Of a stretch of DNA of 64,000 bases, positions 46,121 to 56,920 are shown one piece after another. A program made the translations under genes and the position numbers. Under the pieces are notes generated by a model. The model searched no databases. It saw only the letters and a program-made list of their open reading frames with translations, and was not told where the DNA came from. Source of the DNA: Janthinobacterium rivuli (GTDB taxonomy: Bacteria; Pseudomonadota; Gammaproteobacteria; Burkholderiales; Burkholderiaceae_D); contig NZ_CP121464.1 of the NCBI RefSeq assembly GCF_029690045.1, positions 6,200,001 to 6,264,000 on the forward strand. The letters are read 5' to 3'. Within the stretch, counting starts at the first letter, position 1; every line of letters starts with the position of its first letter.

Positions 46121-46290
46121 TCCTGTTTTACCGGCACCGGCGGCATGATCGACACGCCTGGCGCCGGCTTTGGCACGTCGACGATCAGCACATGCTTGTC
46201 CATGGCCTGCGTTCCCTGCTTTTGCTGGACGACTTGCATGGCGGCCGCCTTGGTACTCAACAGGGGTTTCGGATGGCGTGGCATGAACAT
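46117..46290 (-). CDS. Possible small protein of unknown function
   Basis: A 57-residue frame starting MFMPRHPKPLLSTKAAAM with AGGT six bases upstream; a longer in-frame start at 46317 lacks a ribosome site. Contains MDKHVLIVDVPKPAPGVSIM and ends VPVKQD; no signal peptide or membrane helix. It lies downstream of a terminator and faces the HDOD gene with overlapping stops. I see no family resemblance. Real gene status is uncertain; the open space around it and sensible Pro/Lys-rich composition are the only support. Confidence 0.35.
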   Translation of the reverse strand: MFMPRHPKPLLSTKAAAMQVVQQKQGTQAMDKHVLIVDVPKPAPGVSIMPPVPVKQD

Positions 46291-46358
46291 GGCGTACCTG
46301 CTGGAAGGGAGATGCATCCCATCTGCGCAGCGATTATCAATTTATCAAGCCGCTATTC

Positions 46359-46383
46359 AAAAAAAACCCGCTCGAAAGCGGGT
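46359..46383 (-). terminator. Terminator after the glutathione S-transferase gene
   Basis: Minus-strand stem ACCCGCT/AGCGGGT (46383-46377 with 46372-46366) closed by a stable TTCG loop and followed by eight T. No gene is seen between it and the transferase stop at 46477. Confidence 0.9.
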
Positions 46384-46476
46384 AAAGTCCAAAGCTAGGG
46401 ATGTCCTGAAAGAGACAGCCCTATCTTATGCGTTGCTCCGCACCAGCTCCGTGCGCTGGCACACTTAGCGCGCAGA

Positions 46477-47103
46477 TTATCCCGGCAACAGCTCCACATC
46501 CGTTTCCTGCCAGGCGCGCAGCTGCCGCACGCGGGCAAACCACGCCTGGATATGCTGGTACTGCGCCAGCGGCAGCCGCACGGCCTCGCTGTACATCAGC
46601 GGCGCGGCCACGGCGAAATCGGCCAGGGTCACATCGTCTCCGTGGATCCAGCTGCGCCCCGCCAGATGCGCGTCCAGCACCACGGCACACTCATGCAGGT
46701 CGCGCTCGCCGCGCGCCTCTTCCAGCGGATCCGCCGGACCATTACCCGTCATGCCCTTCCAGGCGCGTTCCCAGGCCAGCACGCTGATGGCCGGCGCGAA
46801 GTGCTGCGCGGCCCAGAACAGCCAGCGGTTGACGTCGGCGCGGGCTTGCGGCGCCTGCGGATAAAGCGTCTGACCCGGCACCTGCTCGGCCAGGTATTGC
46901 ATGATGGCGCACGATTCCCACAGCAGGAAATCACCATCGGCCAGCACGGGCACCTTGCCGTTCGGGTTCAGTTCGCCCAGGCGGCGGCGGTCGTCCGCAT
47001 TCATCAAGTCGACTTCGGCCAGTTCCAGAGGCAGGCCGAGGTGGATCGCCGTCATCAGGGCACGGCGGGCATTCGAGGACATGGGGTGGTGGTACAGGCG
47101 CAT
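46477..47103 (-). CDS. Glutathione S-transferase family protein
   Basis: A 208-residue two-domain transferase. N-terminal thioredoxin-like domain: MRLYHHPMSSNARRALMTAI with a Ser at the usual catalytic position, NPNGKVPVLADGDFLLWES with the cis-Pro and the glutathione-gamma-Glu contact Glu-Ser. C-terminal helical domain: DVTLADFAVAAPLMYSE with the N-capping box Asp. Substrate unknown. Unlike the copy at 7.8-8.4 kb it is intact and only distantly alike. The WYL regulator gene ends 73 bases upstream on the same strand. Confidence 0.9.
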   Translation of the reverse strand: MRLYHHPMSSNARRALMTAIHLGLPLELAEVDLMNADDRRRLGELNPNGKVPVLADGDFLLWESCAIMQYLAEQVPGQTLYPQAPQARADVNRWLFWAAQHFAPAISVLAWERAWKGMTGNGPADPLEEARGERDLHECAVVLDAHLAGRSWIHGDDVTLADFAVAAPLMYSEAVRLPLAQYQHIQAWFARVRQLRAWQETDVELLPG

Positions 47104-47176
47104 AGTAGATGGCTCCGGTGAGTGAGGAAGTCACCATCGTAGTCGCCGTCACTGACAGTTTTTGTCAGGAGCGAAA

Positions 47177-47878
47177 TCAGGATTCCGGATCAATCTCGTG
47201 CGCCTTGCGCCAGGCATCGAGCAGCACGTGGCGCCGCGTGGGATAGCGTTCCTCGTGCTGCCGCACGCTGGCGATGCGGTCGATGCGAAAATGCCGGTAA
47301 TCGCCGCGCAGCTCGCACCAGGCGGCCAGCAGGCGCTTGCCTTCGAAAAAGGCCAGCGCGAACGGCCACACCGTGCGCGAGGTGGCGCTGCCATGCTCAT
47401 CCTGATAGGCGAGCGTGATTTTCTGTTCGTAGCGGATCGCTTCGCGCACGGGCTGCACGTAACGGTCGGCCGCCTGCGTGCCATCGGCGGGGCGCCCCAG
47501 CGGCACCCACAAGCTGGTCTCGGCCATGCTGTCGCGCAGGTCGCGCGGCGAGGCGGCCGCGATCTTGGCCAGGGCATTGCTGGCCGCCTGCGCCAGGCCC
47601 GCATCGCCCTGCCGGCGCACCCAGCGCGCACCCAGCACCAGCGCTTCCAGTTCATCGGCGCCGAACATCAGCGGCGGCAGGAAGGCGCCACGGCGCAGCA
47701 CATAGCCGATACCGGCCTCGCCCTGCAGGGGCGCGCCCAGTTCGGCCAGGGTCTGGATATCGCGGTAAATCGTGCGCTCGGACACGCCCAGCTGCTGCGC
47801 CAGCTGGGCCGCCGTGACGGGCACGCGCCTGGCGCGCATGGCGTCCATCAGCAGGAACAAACGGCCGCTGCGGCTCAT
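47177..47878 (-). CDS. YafY-type helix-turn-helix regulator with WYL domain
   Basis: A 233-residue DNA-binding regulator. N-terminal HTH_11 domain: GRLFLLMDAMRARRVPVTAAQLAQQLGVSERTIYRDI (quoted in part as AAQLAQQLGVSERTIYRDI), followed by LQGEAGIGYVLRRG. The C-terminal WYL domain covers about residues 135-215 (RTVWPFALAFFEGKRLLAAW, RHFRIDRIASV). The start ATG overlaps the stop of the upstream exported-protein gene as ATGA, so they are translated together. WYL domains sense ligands such as nucleic acids or nucleotides; the target genes are unknown but the nearby transferase gene is a candidate. Confidence 0.9.
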   Translation of the reverse strand: MSRSGRLFLLMDAMRARRVPVTAAQLAQQLGVSERTIYRDIQTLAELGAPLQGEAGIGYVLRRGAFLPPLMFGADELEALVLGARWVRRQGDAGLAQAASNALAKIAAASPRDLRDSMAETSLWVPLGRPADGTQAADRYVQPVREAIRYEQKITLAYQDEHGSATSRTVWPFALAFFEGKRLLAAWCELRGDYRHFRIDRIASVRQHEERYPTRRHVLLDAWRKAHEIDPES

Positions 47879-48624
47879 GGACAGCCCTGCAAGGCCTGGT
47901 CGCCCATGACGAGGGCCGACAGGGCCGGCACGTACAGATAGCCATCGGGCGCCAGGCGCGCCGCGCGCGTGCCCTCGTCCACGTCGCCGATGCCGTAGCA
48001 GCGCTGCAGGCGGGCGGCGGCCGGCCACCAGTAGACGGCCGCCTCCTGGTCGGGAAAGCGCTGACGCACGCTCTCGGCCTGCGCCGCCACTTGCCGGAAG
48101 TCGCGGTAAAAGGCGGGGGCTATGCGCAGCTGCGCGGCAAACGCCGCTTCCAGCGCCGCCGTCTCTGCCAACTGGGCTGCCAGCGCTTGCGTTTCACTGT
48201 CCAGGTCCTCGGCCGCCACGCCCGCTTCGACCAGGGTGCGCCGCAGCTGCGCCCGGTCCGCCTGCGCGCGCAAAAAGGCCGATTCCTGTAGCGCCAGCAC
48301 GGCGTCCATCGGAATGCTCTTGCCGCGAGCAGCGGGAAAAACGTACAGGGCGCAACTGCCTGCGCACACGGTGTCGATGGCGATATCGAGCCGCAGCTGG
48401 CGCACCAGGCGGCCCAGCTGCATCGCCGCCTGCGCGTCGCCAGCATCGCTATTGACGCGCAACAGCGCGGTGCCCGGCGTGGCCAGCAGCCGCAGCTTGT
48501 CCACGTCGCCCTCGGCAACCGGGCCGCGCATGGCAATGCTGTCGTTGCCAGTGCGGCTGAAATCGGCGGCGCCGGCCAATGCCGTCACGCCCGCCATCAT
48601 ACCTACGCATAAAAAACGCTTCAT
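47875..48624 (-). CDS. Exported ClpP-like (COG3904-type) protein of unknown function
   Basis: A 249-residue protein with signal peptide (MKRFLCVGMMAGVTALAGA). The segment VNSDAGDAQAAMQLGRLVRQ, then LDIAIDTVCAGSCALYVFPA and ARGKSIP, follows the order seen in periplasmic ClpP/SppA-like proteins: the substrate-groove strand where others have NSPGG, then the Cys-x-Ser-Cys turn carrying a possible Ser nucleophile, then a basic turn. The NSPGG motif is altered to NSDAG, so catalysis is doubtful. Start chosen at the ATG with GGTGG six bases upstream. Coupled by ATGA overlap to the WYL regulator. Family placement is my inference. Confidence 0.62.
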   Translation of the reverse strand: MKRFLCVGMMAGVTALAGAADFSRTGNDSIAMRGPVAEGDVDKLRLLATPGTALLRVNSDAGDAQAAMQLGRLVRQLRLDIAIDTVCAGSCALYVFPAARGKSIPMDAVLALQESAFLRAQADRAQLRRTLVEAGVAAEDLDSETQALAAQLAETAALEAAFAAQLRIAPAFYRDFRQVAAQAESVRQRFPDQEAAVYWWPAAARLQRCYGIGDVDEGTRAARLAPDGYLYVPALSALVMGDQALQGCP

Positions 48625-48637
48625 CGTCATCCACCAC

Positions 48638-48669
48638 AAAAAAAAACGACCACCGCAAACGGTGATCGT
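48638..48669 (-). terminator. Terminator after secF
   Basis: Minus-strand 10-bp stem with one G-T pair (48669-48660 with 48655-48646) followed by nine T (A-run 48638-48646). Confidence 0.88.
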
Positions 48670-48699
48670 TCTTCATTCAAGCTGCAAAAAACCCTGCGC

Positions 48700-49722
48700 T
48701 TACACCACGGCGCCGTCGGTTTCGTCTTTTTCCTTGACCGGCTTGATCAAGTCTTCGCGCTTGACGCCCAGCCACATGGCGATCGAGGCCGCGACGAACA
48801 CGGACGAGTAAATACCGAAGCAGATACCGATGGTCAGCGCCAGTGCGAAGTGGTGCAGGGTCTGCCCGCCGAAGACCAGCATCGACAGCACCATCATCTG
48901 GGTGGAACCGTGGGTGATGATGGTACGCGAAATGGTGCTGGTGATCGCACTGTCGATCACTTCATGCACGGTTGCCTTGCGCTGCTTGCGGAAGTTTTCG
49001 CGGATACGGTCAAAGATCACCACCGATTCGTTGACGGAATAGCCGAGCACCGCCAGGATCGCCGCCAGTACCGTCAGCGAGAATTCCCACTGGAAGAAAG
49101 CGAAGAAGCCCAGGATGATGACCACGTCATGCAAGTTGGCGATAATCGCCGAGACAGCGTATTTCCATTCGAAGCGCACGGCCAGATAAGCCATCACGCC
49201 CAGAATCACCATCACCAGCGCGTTCAAGCCATTCTGCTTCAGTTCCTCGCCCACTTGCGGACCGACGAATTCGACCTTCTGCAGTACCACCGCTTCATTG
49301 CCGGCGGCATCCATGCAGGCGTTCTTGAGCACATGCTCGCCCTTGTCGGTGACGGTATCGATGCCCTTGGTCGTGCCCTGCTCGGCCTTGCACAGCGCGT
49401 CAAACACGCGCTGCGAGGTATTCGCGGCGCTGACGCCATTTTCCACCGGCAGGCGGATCATCACATCGCGCGCCGTATCGAAGCTGGTCACGCCCGGCTC
49501 TTCGTAGCCCATCTTGATCAGGGTGCCGCGTATGCCTTCGAGGTTGGCCGCTTTCGGGTACTTCACCTCCATCAGGGTGCCGCCCTTGAATTCCACGGAC
49601 AGGTGCAAGCCCTTGTGGAACAGGAAGAAGACGGCGGCAAGGAAGGTCACGGCCGAGATGACGTTGAAAATCAACGCATGGCGCATGAAGGGAATATCTT
49701 TTTTGATCCGGAAAAATTCCAT
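48700..49722 (-). CDS. secF: Protein translocase subunit SecF
   Basis: A 340-residue inner-membrane protein that with SecD uses the proton gradient to complete protein export by SecYEG. Six membrane helices; the first is at about 15-35, the large periplasmic loop (40-170) begins with SVEFKGGTLMEV, and the C-terminal block has AILAVLGYSVNESVVIFDRIRENF (quoted in part as GYSVNESVVIFDRIRENF) and TSTISRTIITHGSTQM. Slightly longer than E. coli SecF (323), owing to the periplasmic loop. It starts 89 bases after secD and the unit ends in a strong terminator. Confidence 0.97.
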   Translation of the reverse strand: MEFFRIKKDIPFMRHALIFNVISAVTFLAAVFFLFHKGLHLSVEFKGGTLMEVKYPKAANLEGIRGTLIKMGYEEPGVTSFDTARDVMIRLPVENGVSAANTSQRVFDALCKAEQGTTKGIDTVTDKGEHVLKNACMDAAGNEAVVLQKVEFVGPQVGEELKQNGLNALVMVILGVMAYLAVRFEWKYAVSAIIANLHDVVIILGFFAFFQWEFSLTVLAAILAVLGYSVNESVVIFDRIRENFRKQRKATVHEVIDSAITSTISRTIITHGSTQMMVLSMLVFGGQTLHHFALALTIGICFGIYSSVFVAASIAMWLGVKREDLIKPVKEKDETDGAVV

Positions 49723-49811
49723 GAAATCCTCTGAGTTCTATTCTGTGCGTCCGGTGGCTGTGCCTCCGGACGCTATCGCTGTTGACGCTATTCGGTAAGT
49801 CGGGCCGTCGC

Positions 49812-51677
49812 TTATTTGCTCGCGCCCGGCACCCACACCGTGCCGATCGACAAGGTCGTCAGCTTTTTCTTGCGGCCATACCAGAGGTTGACCACGCCGC
49901 GCGAAACGAACACGGAGGAGAACATCGAGGTCAGAATACCCAGGCAATGCACGACAGCGAAGCCGCGCACAGGACCGCTGCCGAAGGCCAGCAATGCCAG
50001 GCCGACGATCAGGGTGGTCACGTTCGAGTCCAGAATCGTGGCCCAGGCGCGGTCGAAGCCGGCGGCGATCGCCGCTTGCGGCGTATTGCCGGCGCGCAGC
50101 TCTTCGCGGATACGTTCATTGATCAGCACGTTGGCGTCAATCGCCATGCCCAGCGCCAGCGCGATAGCGGCGATACCGGGCAAGGTCAACGTCACCTGGA
50201 TCATCGACAGCAAGGCGATCAGCAACAGCAGGTTGGCCGCCAGGGCCAGCACGCTGAAGGCGCCGAACAGCATGTAATAGGCGATCATGAAGATGGCGAT
50301 GGCGATGAAACCGTACAGGGTCGAGTGGAAGCCCTTGGCGATGTTTTCCGCGCCCAGTTGCGGTCCGATCGTGCGTTCTTCGATGACGGTCATCGGTGCG
50401 GACAGGGCGCCCGAGCGCAGCAGCAGCGCCAGTTCGTTGGCGTTTTCCGCGCCGCCCATGCCGGTGATCTGGAAGCGCGAACCGAGTTCCTGCTGGATGG
50501 TGGCAACCGACAGCACTTCCGGCTTGCCCTTTTCAAACAGCACGATGGCCATGCGCTTGCCCACGCGCTCGCGCGTCGCTTCGCGCATCTTGCGTCCGCC
50601 GTCGCCGTTCAGGTCGATCGATACGGCCGCCTGCTGGTTCTGGTCGAAGCTGGCCGTGGCGCTGGAGATATAGTCGCCCGTCAGGATCACGTCTTTCGCC
50701 AGCACGACAGGCACGCCCTTGCCGACGGTGAACAGTTCCGAGTTGAATGGAATGGCGCTCGACAGTTCGGTGCCAGGCACGATGCTTTCATCGACCAGGC
50801 GCACTTCCAGGGTCGCCGTGCGGCCGATGATGGCTTTCGCGCGGGCCACGTCCTGCACGCCAGGCAATTGCACCACGATGCGGTCAGGACCTTGCTGCTG
50901 GATCAGCGGCTCGGCCACGCCCAGCTCGTTGACGCGCTTGGACAGGGTGGAGATATTCTGTTTCACGCCTTCGTCGATGGTCGCCTTCAGGGCGGCCGGT
51001 TTCAGCGTGATGTTCAGTTTCAGGTCGCTGCCTTCGCCCGCATCGGCGAACGCCAGTTCCGTCATCTGGTCGGACAAGACATTCTTTGCCTTCAGGCGCG
51101 TTTCCGCGTCACGGAAGTTGATCTGCACGCTGTCACCCACGCGCTCGATGCCGGCGTGGCGGATATTCTTGTCGCGCAACACGCTACGCGAAGCGGACTG
51201 GACGCCTTGGACTTTCTTGTTCAGTACGGCTTTCGCATCGACCTGCATCAGGAAGTGCACGCCACCGCGCAAGTCCAGGCCCAGGAACATGGGCAAGGCA
51301 TGCAGCTTTTGCATCCACATCGGGGTATTGGCTTGCAGGTTGACCGTCACGATGTACGCGGGATCGGTGGAATCGGGATTGAGGTCCTTTTCCAACACCA
51401 GTTTCGCCTTGAACTGGGTATCGGGATCGGCGAAACGCACGCGCACGGAGGCGAGGTTGCCGGCGCCATCCATGGTGACACCTTCCGACTTGACGTTTTC
51501 TTTCGTCAATATTTGCTCGACTTGCGTCATCAGATCGCCCGTCACTTTGACGGTCGACTTGCCGCTGGTTACTTGCAGCGCCGGTGATTCACCGAAATAA
51601 TTGGGCGCCGTATAAAGTGCGCCCAGCAATAAGGCGACGACGATGATGATGTATTTCCAGGCAGGATAGCGATTCAT
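49812..51677 (-). CDS. secD: Protein translocase subunit SecD
   Basis: A 621-residue inner-membrane partner of SecF. Helix 1 at about 5-25; the big periplasmic domain contains LGLDLRGGVHFLMQVD and LEVRLVDESIVPGTEL; five further helices with FGAFSVLALAANLLLLIALL, GIAAIALALGMAIDANVLIN and the conserved ERIREELRAGNTPQAAI follow. Length is close to E. coli SecD (615). Preceded by yajC across about 97 bases that carry two hairpins. Confidence 0.97.
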   Translation of the reverse strand: MNRYPAWKYIIIVVALLLGALYTAPNYFGESPALQVTSGKSTVKVTGDLMTQVEQILTKENVKSEGVTMDGAGNLASVRVRFADPDTQFKAKLVLEKDLNPDSTDPAYIVTVNLQANTPMWMQKLHALPMFLGLDLRGGVHFLMQVDAKAVLNKKVQGVQSASRSVLRDKNIRHAGIERVGDSVQINFRDAETRLKAKNVLSDQMTELAFADAGEGSDLKLNITLKPAALKATIDEGVKQNISTLSKRVNELGVAEPLIQQQGPDRIVVQLPGVQDVARAKAIIGRTATLEVRLVDESIVPGTELSSAIPFNSELFTVGKGVPVVLAKDVILTGDYISSATASFDQNQQAAVSIDLNGDGGRKMREATRERVGKRMAIVLFEKGKPEVLSVATIQQELGSRFQITGMGGAENANELALLLRSGALSAPMTVIEERTIGPQLGAENIAKGFHSTLYGFIAIAIFMIAYYMLFGAFSVLALAANLLLLIALLSMIQVTLTLPGIAAIALALGMAIDANVLINERIREELRAGNTPQAAIAAGFDRAWATILDSNVTTLIVGLALLAFGSGPVRGFAVVHCLGILTSMFSSVFVSRGVVNLWYGRKKKLTTLSIGTVWVPGASK

Positions 51678-51718
51678 AGTGATTCAGCGTTCAGTGTTGA
51701 GCGTCGGAGGCGTCCCGA

Positions 51719-51764
51719 GGGGCGGCGGATAGCCGCCCCGGGTCTATCATTGCCGAGGCAATGA
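51719..51764 (-). other. Two tandem hairpins between yajC and secD
   Basis: Perfect 8-bp stems GGGGCGGC/GCCGCCCC (51719-51726 with 51732-51739) and TCATTGCC/GGCAATGA (51747-51754 with 51757-51764). Neither ends in a T-tract on the minus strand, so they may protect or process the yajC-secD message rather than stop it. Confidence 0.5.
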
Positions 51765-51774
51765 CAGCGAGGAA

Positions 51775-52107
51775 TTACAGTGCCTTCAGGGTGCCTTTAG
51801 GCAGCAAGGTGGTAATGGAGCTCTTTTGCACCGTGATTTCGGTGCCGGCCGCCACTTCGATGGTGACGTAAGCGTCCACTACCTTGACAACACGGCCCAG
51901 CATGCCGCCGGCGGTGACGACTTCGTCACCCTTGGCCAGCGCGTCCATCATCGCCCGTTGTTCTTTGGCGCGTTTTTGCTGTGGGCGGATCATCAGGAAA
52001 TACATGACCACGAACATCAATACCAGCGGCAGGAAGCTGGTCAGGTTGCCGCCGAGGCCCAGGGCTTCGGTTGGGGCTTGCGCATAAGCGTTGGAAATGA
52101 AAAACAC
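51775..52107 (-). CDS. yajC: Sec translocon accessory protein YajC
   Basis: A 110-residue protein with one membrane helix (about 23-42, SFLPLVLMFVVMYFLMIRPQ) and a cytoplasmic domain with DALAKGDEVVTAGGMLGRVV. It associates with SecDF. Ends QAP-rich at the N-terminus as usual in betaproteobacteria. Lies downstream of queA-tgt with a 196-base gap that could hold its own promoter; on the minus strand a TAGAAT (52153-52148) is a weak -10 candidate with no good -35. Confidence 0.95.
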   Translation of the reverse strand: MFFISNAYAQAPTEALGLGGNLTSFLPLVLMFVVMYFLMIRPQQKRAKEQRAMMDALAKGDEVVTAGGMLGRVVKVVDAYVTIEVAAGTEITVQKSSITTLLPKGTLKAL

Positions 52108-52303
52108 GGTGACTCCAGTTCTAATCAGTTTGAAAAAATAGCGCTGTATTCTAGCATTGGCTATACGTCATAACCCGAATTGCAGCCATGGCAACTTTAA
52201 ATGGGGCTAAAAAAGCATTATGCAATGCTTTATCGCCCCAGTCCAAGCACCAATACACAAAACTTCCGGCCATGCTGCCGCCAGGGTGCAAGCTAAGGAT
52301 TTC

Positions 52304-54500
<2,197 letters not shown>

Positions 54501-54678
54501 GCGTTTTGCTTCAAAAGTACGTCAAAAATGATTAGGAGTGCGCAATGGAACATCTGGCACTATACTGTGCGCCTATACAGGCATTACAATAATCCGCCGC
54601 AACAATTTACAACCGCGGTACGCACAGGGTGTGCCGGACAACCCTCTATTTTACGCTAGCGGCACAAAAATCTCCGAT

Positions 54679-56781
54679 ATGTCCGAACCCAAGCCCGATC
54701 TTCCTCCCGCAGCCAAGCCGGCCGCGAAGCCGAAAGCCGTCAAAAAAGTGGTCAGCACGGAAAGCCGGCTGGCCAAACTGGGCTTGCGCACGGATATGGA
54801 CCTGGTGCTGCACCTGCCGATGCGCTACGAGGACGAGACCAAGGTCTACACCATACGCGACGCCTGCCTGCGCGGTGGCGAGTCGTGGCAAGTCGAGGGT
54901 ATCGTCACCAAGTGCGAAGTCAATTTCAAGCCGCGCAAGCAATTGCTGGTGACGATCGCCGACGAAACGGGCAATTTGCTGCTGCGCTTCATGAATTTTT
55001 ATGGCAGCCAGGTCAAGCAGCTGGCCGAAGGCACGCGCGTGCGTGCGCGCGCCGAACTCAAACACGGCTTTTTCGGCGCCGAGATGGTGCACCCGACGTA
55101 TAAGGTGGTCAACGAAGGCGCGCCGCTACCGACGGCCCTGACGCCCGTGTACCCGTCCGGCGAAGGCCTGTCGCAGCACGTGCTGCGGCGCGAGATCGCC
55201 GACGCCATGCGTCGCATCGACTGGCAAGACACCTTGCCGGACGAGCTGTTGCAGCAGATGCAGCTGTCGCCGTTCCGCGCCGCCGTGCACCTGCTGCACT
55301 ACCCGCCGCAGGACATCGATGAAAGCGCGCTGATGGACCGCTCGCACCCGGCCTGGGTGCGCATGAAGTTCGATGAACTGCTGGCGCAGCAGCTGTCGCT
55401 GAAACGCGCCCAGCGCGCGCGCCGCTCGAAAGGCGCGGCCTGCCTGCCCATCGTCGGCAATTTATCGAATGCCTTCGGCGCCGCCCTGCCCTTCAAGCTG
55501 ACGGGTGCGCAGGCGCGCGTGCTCGAGGAAATCCGCGCCGATCTGCACCAGCCGTATCCGATGCAGCGTCTGCTGCAGGGCGACGTCGGCAGCGGCAAGA
55601 CGGTCGTCGCCGCGTTGTCGGCCACGCAAGCGATCGACAGCGGCTACCAGGCCGCGCTGATGGCGCCCACGGAGATCCTGGCGGAGCAGCACTTCCGCAA
55701 GATCGCCGCCTGGATGGAGCCGCTGGGCGTCAAGGTGGCGTGGCTGACGGGCAGCCTGAAGAAAAAGGAAAAGACGGCGGCGCTGGCCCTGATCGAATCG
55801 GGCGAAGCGCAACTGGTGATCGGCACGCATGCGCTGATCCAGGACAACGTGCTGTTTGCCAAACTGGGCCTGGTCATCGTCGACGAGCAGCACCGCTTCG
55901 GCGTGGGTCAGCGCCTGACCCTGCGCAACAAGGGCGACAGCGCGGCCGTGCCGCACCAGCTGATGATGTCGGCCACGCCGATCCCGCGCACCCTGGCCAT
56001 GACGTATTACGCCGACCTGGAAGTGTCCGTGATCGACGAGCTGCCGCCCGGACGCAGCCCCATCGTCACGCGCGCCATCGACCAGAACCGGCGCGACGAA
56101 GTCATCGCCCGCGTGTATGCGGCCGCGCTGGAAGGCCGGCAGGTGTACTGGGTCTGCCCGCTGATCGAGGAGTCGGAAGCGCTGCAGCTGCAGACGGCCA
56201 CCGACACCTGCATGATGCTGGCCGAAGCCCTGCCCGCGCTGCAGGTGGGCCTCGTGCACGGCCGTTTGAAACCGGCGGAAAAGCAGGAAGTGATGGATGC
56301 CTTCATCGCCGGCCATATCCACGTGCTGGTGGCCACCACCGTCATCGAGGTGGGCGTCGACGTGCCGAACGCCTCGCTGATGGTGATCGAGCACGCCGAG
56401 CGTTTTGGCTTGTCGCAGCTGCACCAGCTGCGTGGCCGCGTGGGCCGCGGCACGGCGGCCAGCGTCTGCCTGCTGCTGTACCAGGGCCCCCTGGGTGGCG
56501 TGGCGCGCCAGCGTTTGATGACCATGCGCGAAACGACGGACGGTTTTGAAATCGCCCGCCGCGACCTGGAAATCCGCGGCCCCGGCGAATTCCTCGGCGC
56601 GCGCCAGTCCGGCCAGGCCATGCTGCGCTTCGCCGACCTGGAAACGGATCAATGGCTGGTAGACCAGGCCCGCGACGTGGCGCACGATCTGCTGCATGCC
56701 ACCACGGCCGCCGCAGCGGCCACCGTGGAAGCGCATCTGGCGCGCTGGCTGGGTGGGAAAGAGGAATTTTTGAAGGTGTAG
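54679..56781 (+). CDS. recG: ATP-dependent DNA helicase RecG
   Basis: A 700-residue helicase that regresses stalled replication forks and moves Holliday junctions. An N-terminal wedge/OB domain (about 30-170) precedes the motor: Walker A GDVGSGKT at 301-308, DEQHRFGVGQR (motif II), MSATPIPRTLAMT (motif III), VATTVIEVGVDVPNA and QLRGRVGRG (motifs V and VI), ending with the RecG-specific region LEIRGPGEFLGARQSG. E. coli RecG has 693 residues. ATG at MSEPKPD is chosen; a 47-codon upstream open frame overlaps the promoter region. Its end faces the 41-residue protein gene 13 bases away. Confidence 0.97.
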   Translation: MSEPKPDLPPAAKPAAKPKAVKKVVSTESRLAKLGLRTDMDLVLHLPMRYEDETKVYTIRDACLRGGESWQVEGIVTKCEVNFKPRKQLLVTIADETGNLLLRFMNFYGSQVKQLAEGTRVRARAELKHGFFGAEMVHPTYKVVNEGAPLPTALTPVYPSGEGLSQHVLRREIADAMRRIDWQDTLPDELLQQMQLSPFRAAVHLLHYPPQDIDESALMDRSHPAWVRMKFDELLAQQLSLKRAQRARRSKGAACLPIVGNLSNAFGAALPFKLTGAQARVLEEIRADLHQPYPMQRLLQGDVGSGKTVVAALSATQAIDSGYQAALMAPTEILAEQHFRKIAAWMEPLGVKVAWLTGSLKKKEKTAALALIESGEAQLVIGTHALIQDNVLFAKLGLVIVDEQHRFGVGQRLTLRNKGDSAAVPHQLMMSATPIPRTLAMTYYADLEVSVIDELPPGRSPIVTRAIDQNRRDEVIARVYAAALEGRQVYWVCPLIEESEALQLQTATDTCMMLAEALPALQVGLVHGRLKPAEKQEVMDAFIAGHIHVLVATTVIEVGVDVPNASLMVIEHAERFGLSQLHQLRGRVGRGTAASVCLLLYQGPLGGVARQRLMTMRETTDGFEIARRDLEIRGPGEFLGARQSGQAMLRFADLETDQWLVDQARDVAHDLLHATTAAAAATVEAHLARWLGGKEEFLKV

Positions 56782-56794
56782 GACCGGATGCCTG

Positions 56795-56920
56795 CTACAT
56801 GCACATCCAGAAGCGGTTCGCCAGGTCGAGCATGAAGTCGGGGCGCAGATAGGCCAGGAAGACGAGGGCCAGCAGCGCGGCGCCGGCCAGGCGCCACAGC
56901 CATGTGCGCCAACTGGCCAT
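56795..56920 (-). CDS. 41-residue single-span membrane protein
   Basis: A tiny protein: MASWRTWLWRLAGAALLALV leads into one membrane helix (about 10-27) and then RPDFMLDLANRFWMCM. Its ATG overlaps the stop of the MFS transporter gene by one base (TAATG), so it is most likely translated by ribosomes finishing the transporter. Features that suggest a real protein: an ideal hydrophobic span, positive N-terminus, and conserved-looking amphipathic C-terminus with Trp/Cys. Function unknown; an accessory subunit of the transporter is one option. Too short for usual gene finders. Confidence 0.6.
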   Translation of the reverse strand: MASWRTWLWRLAGAALLALVFLAYLRPDFMLDLANRFWMCM

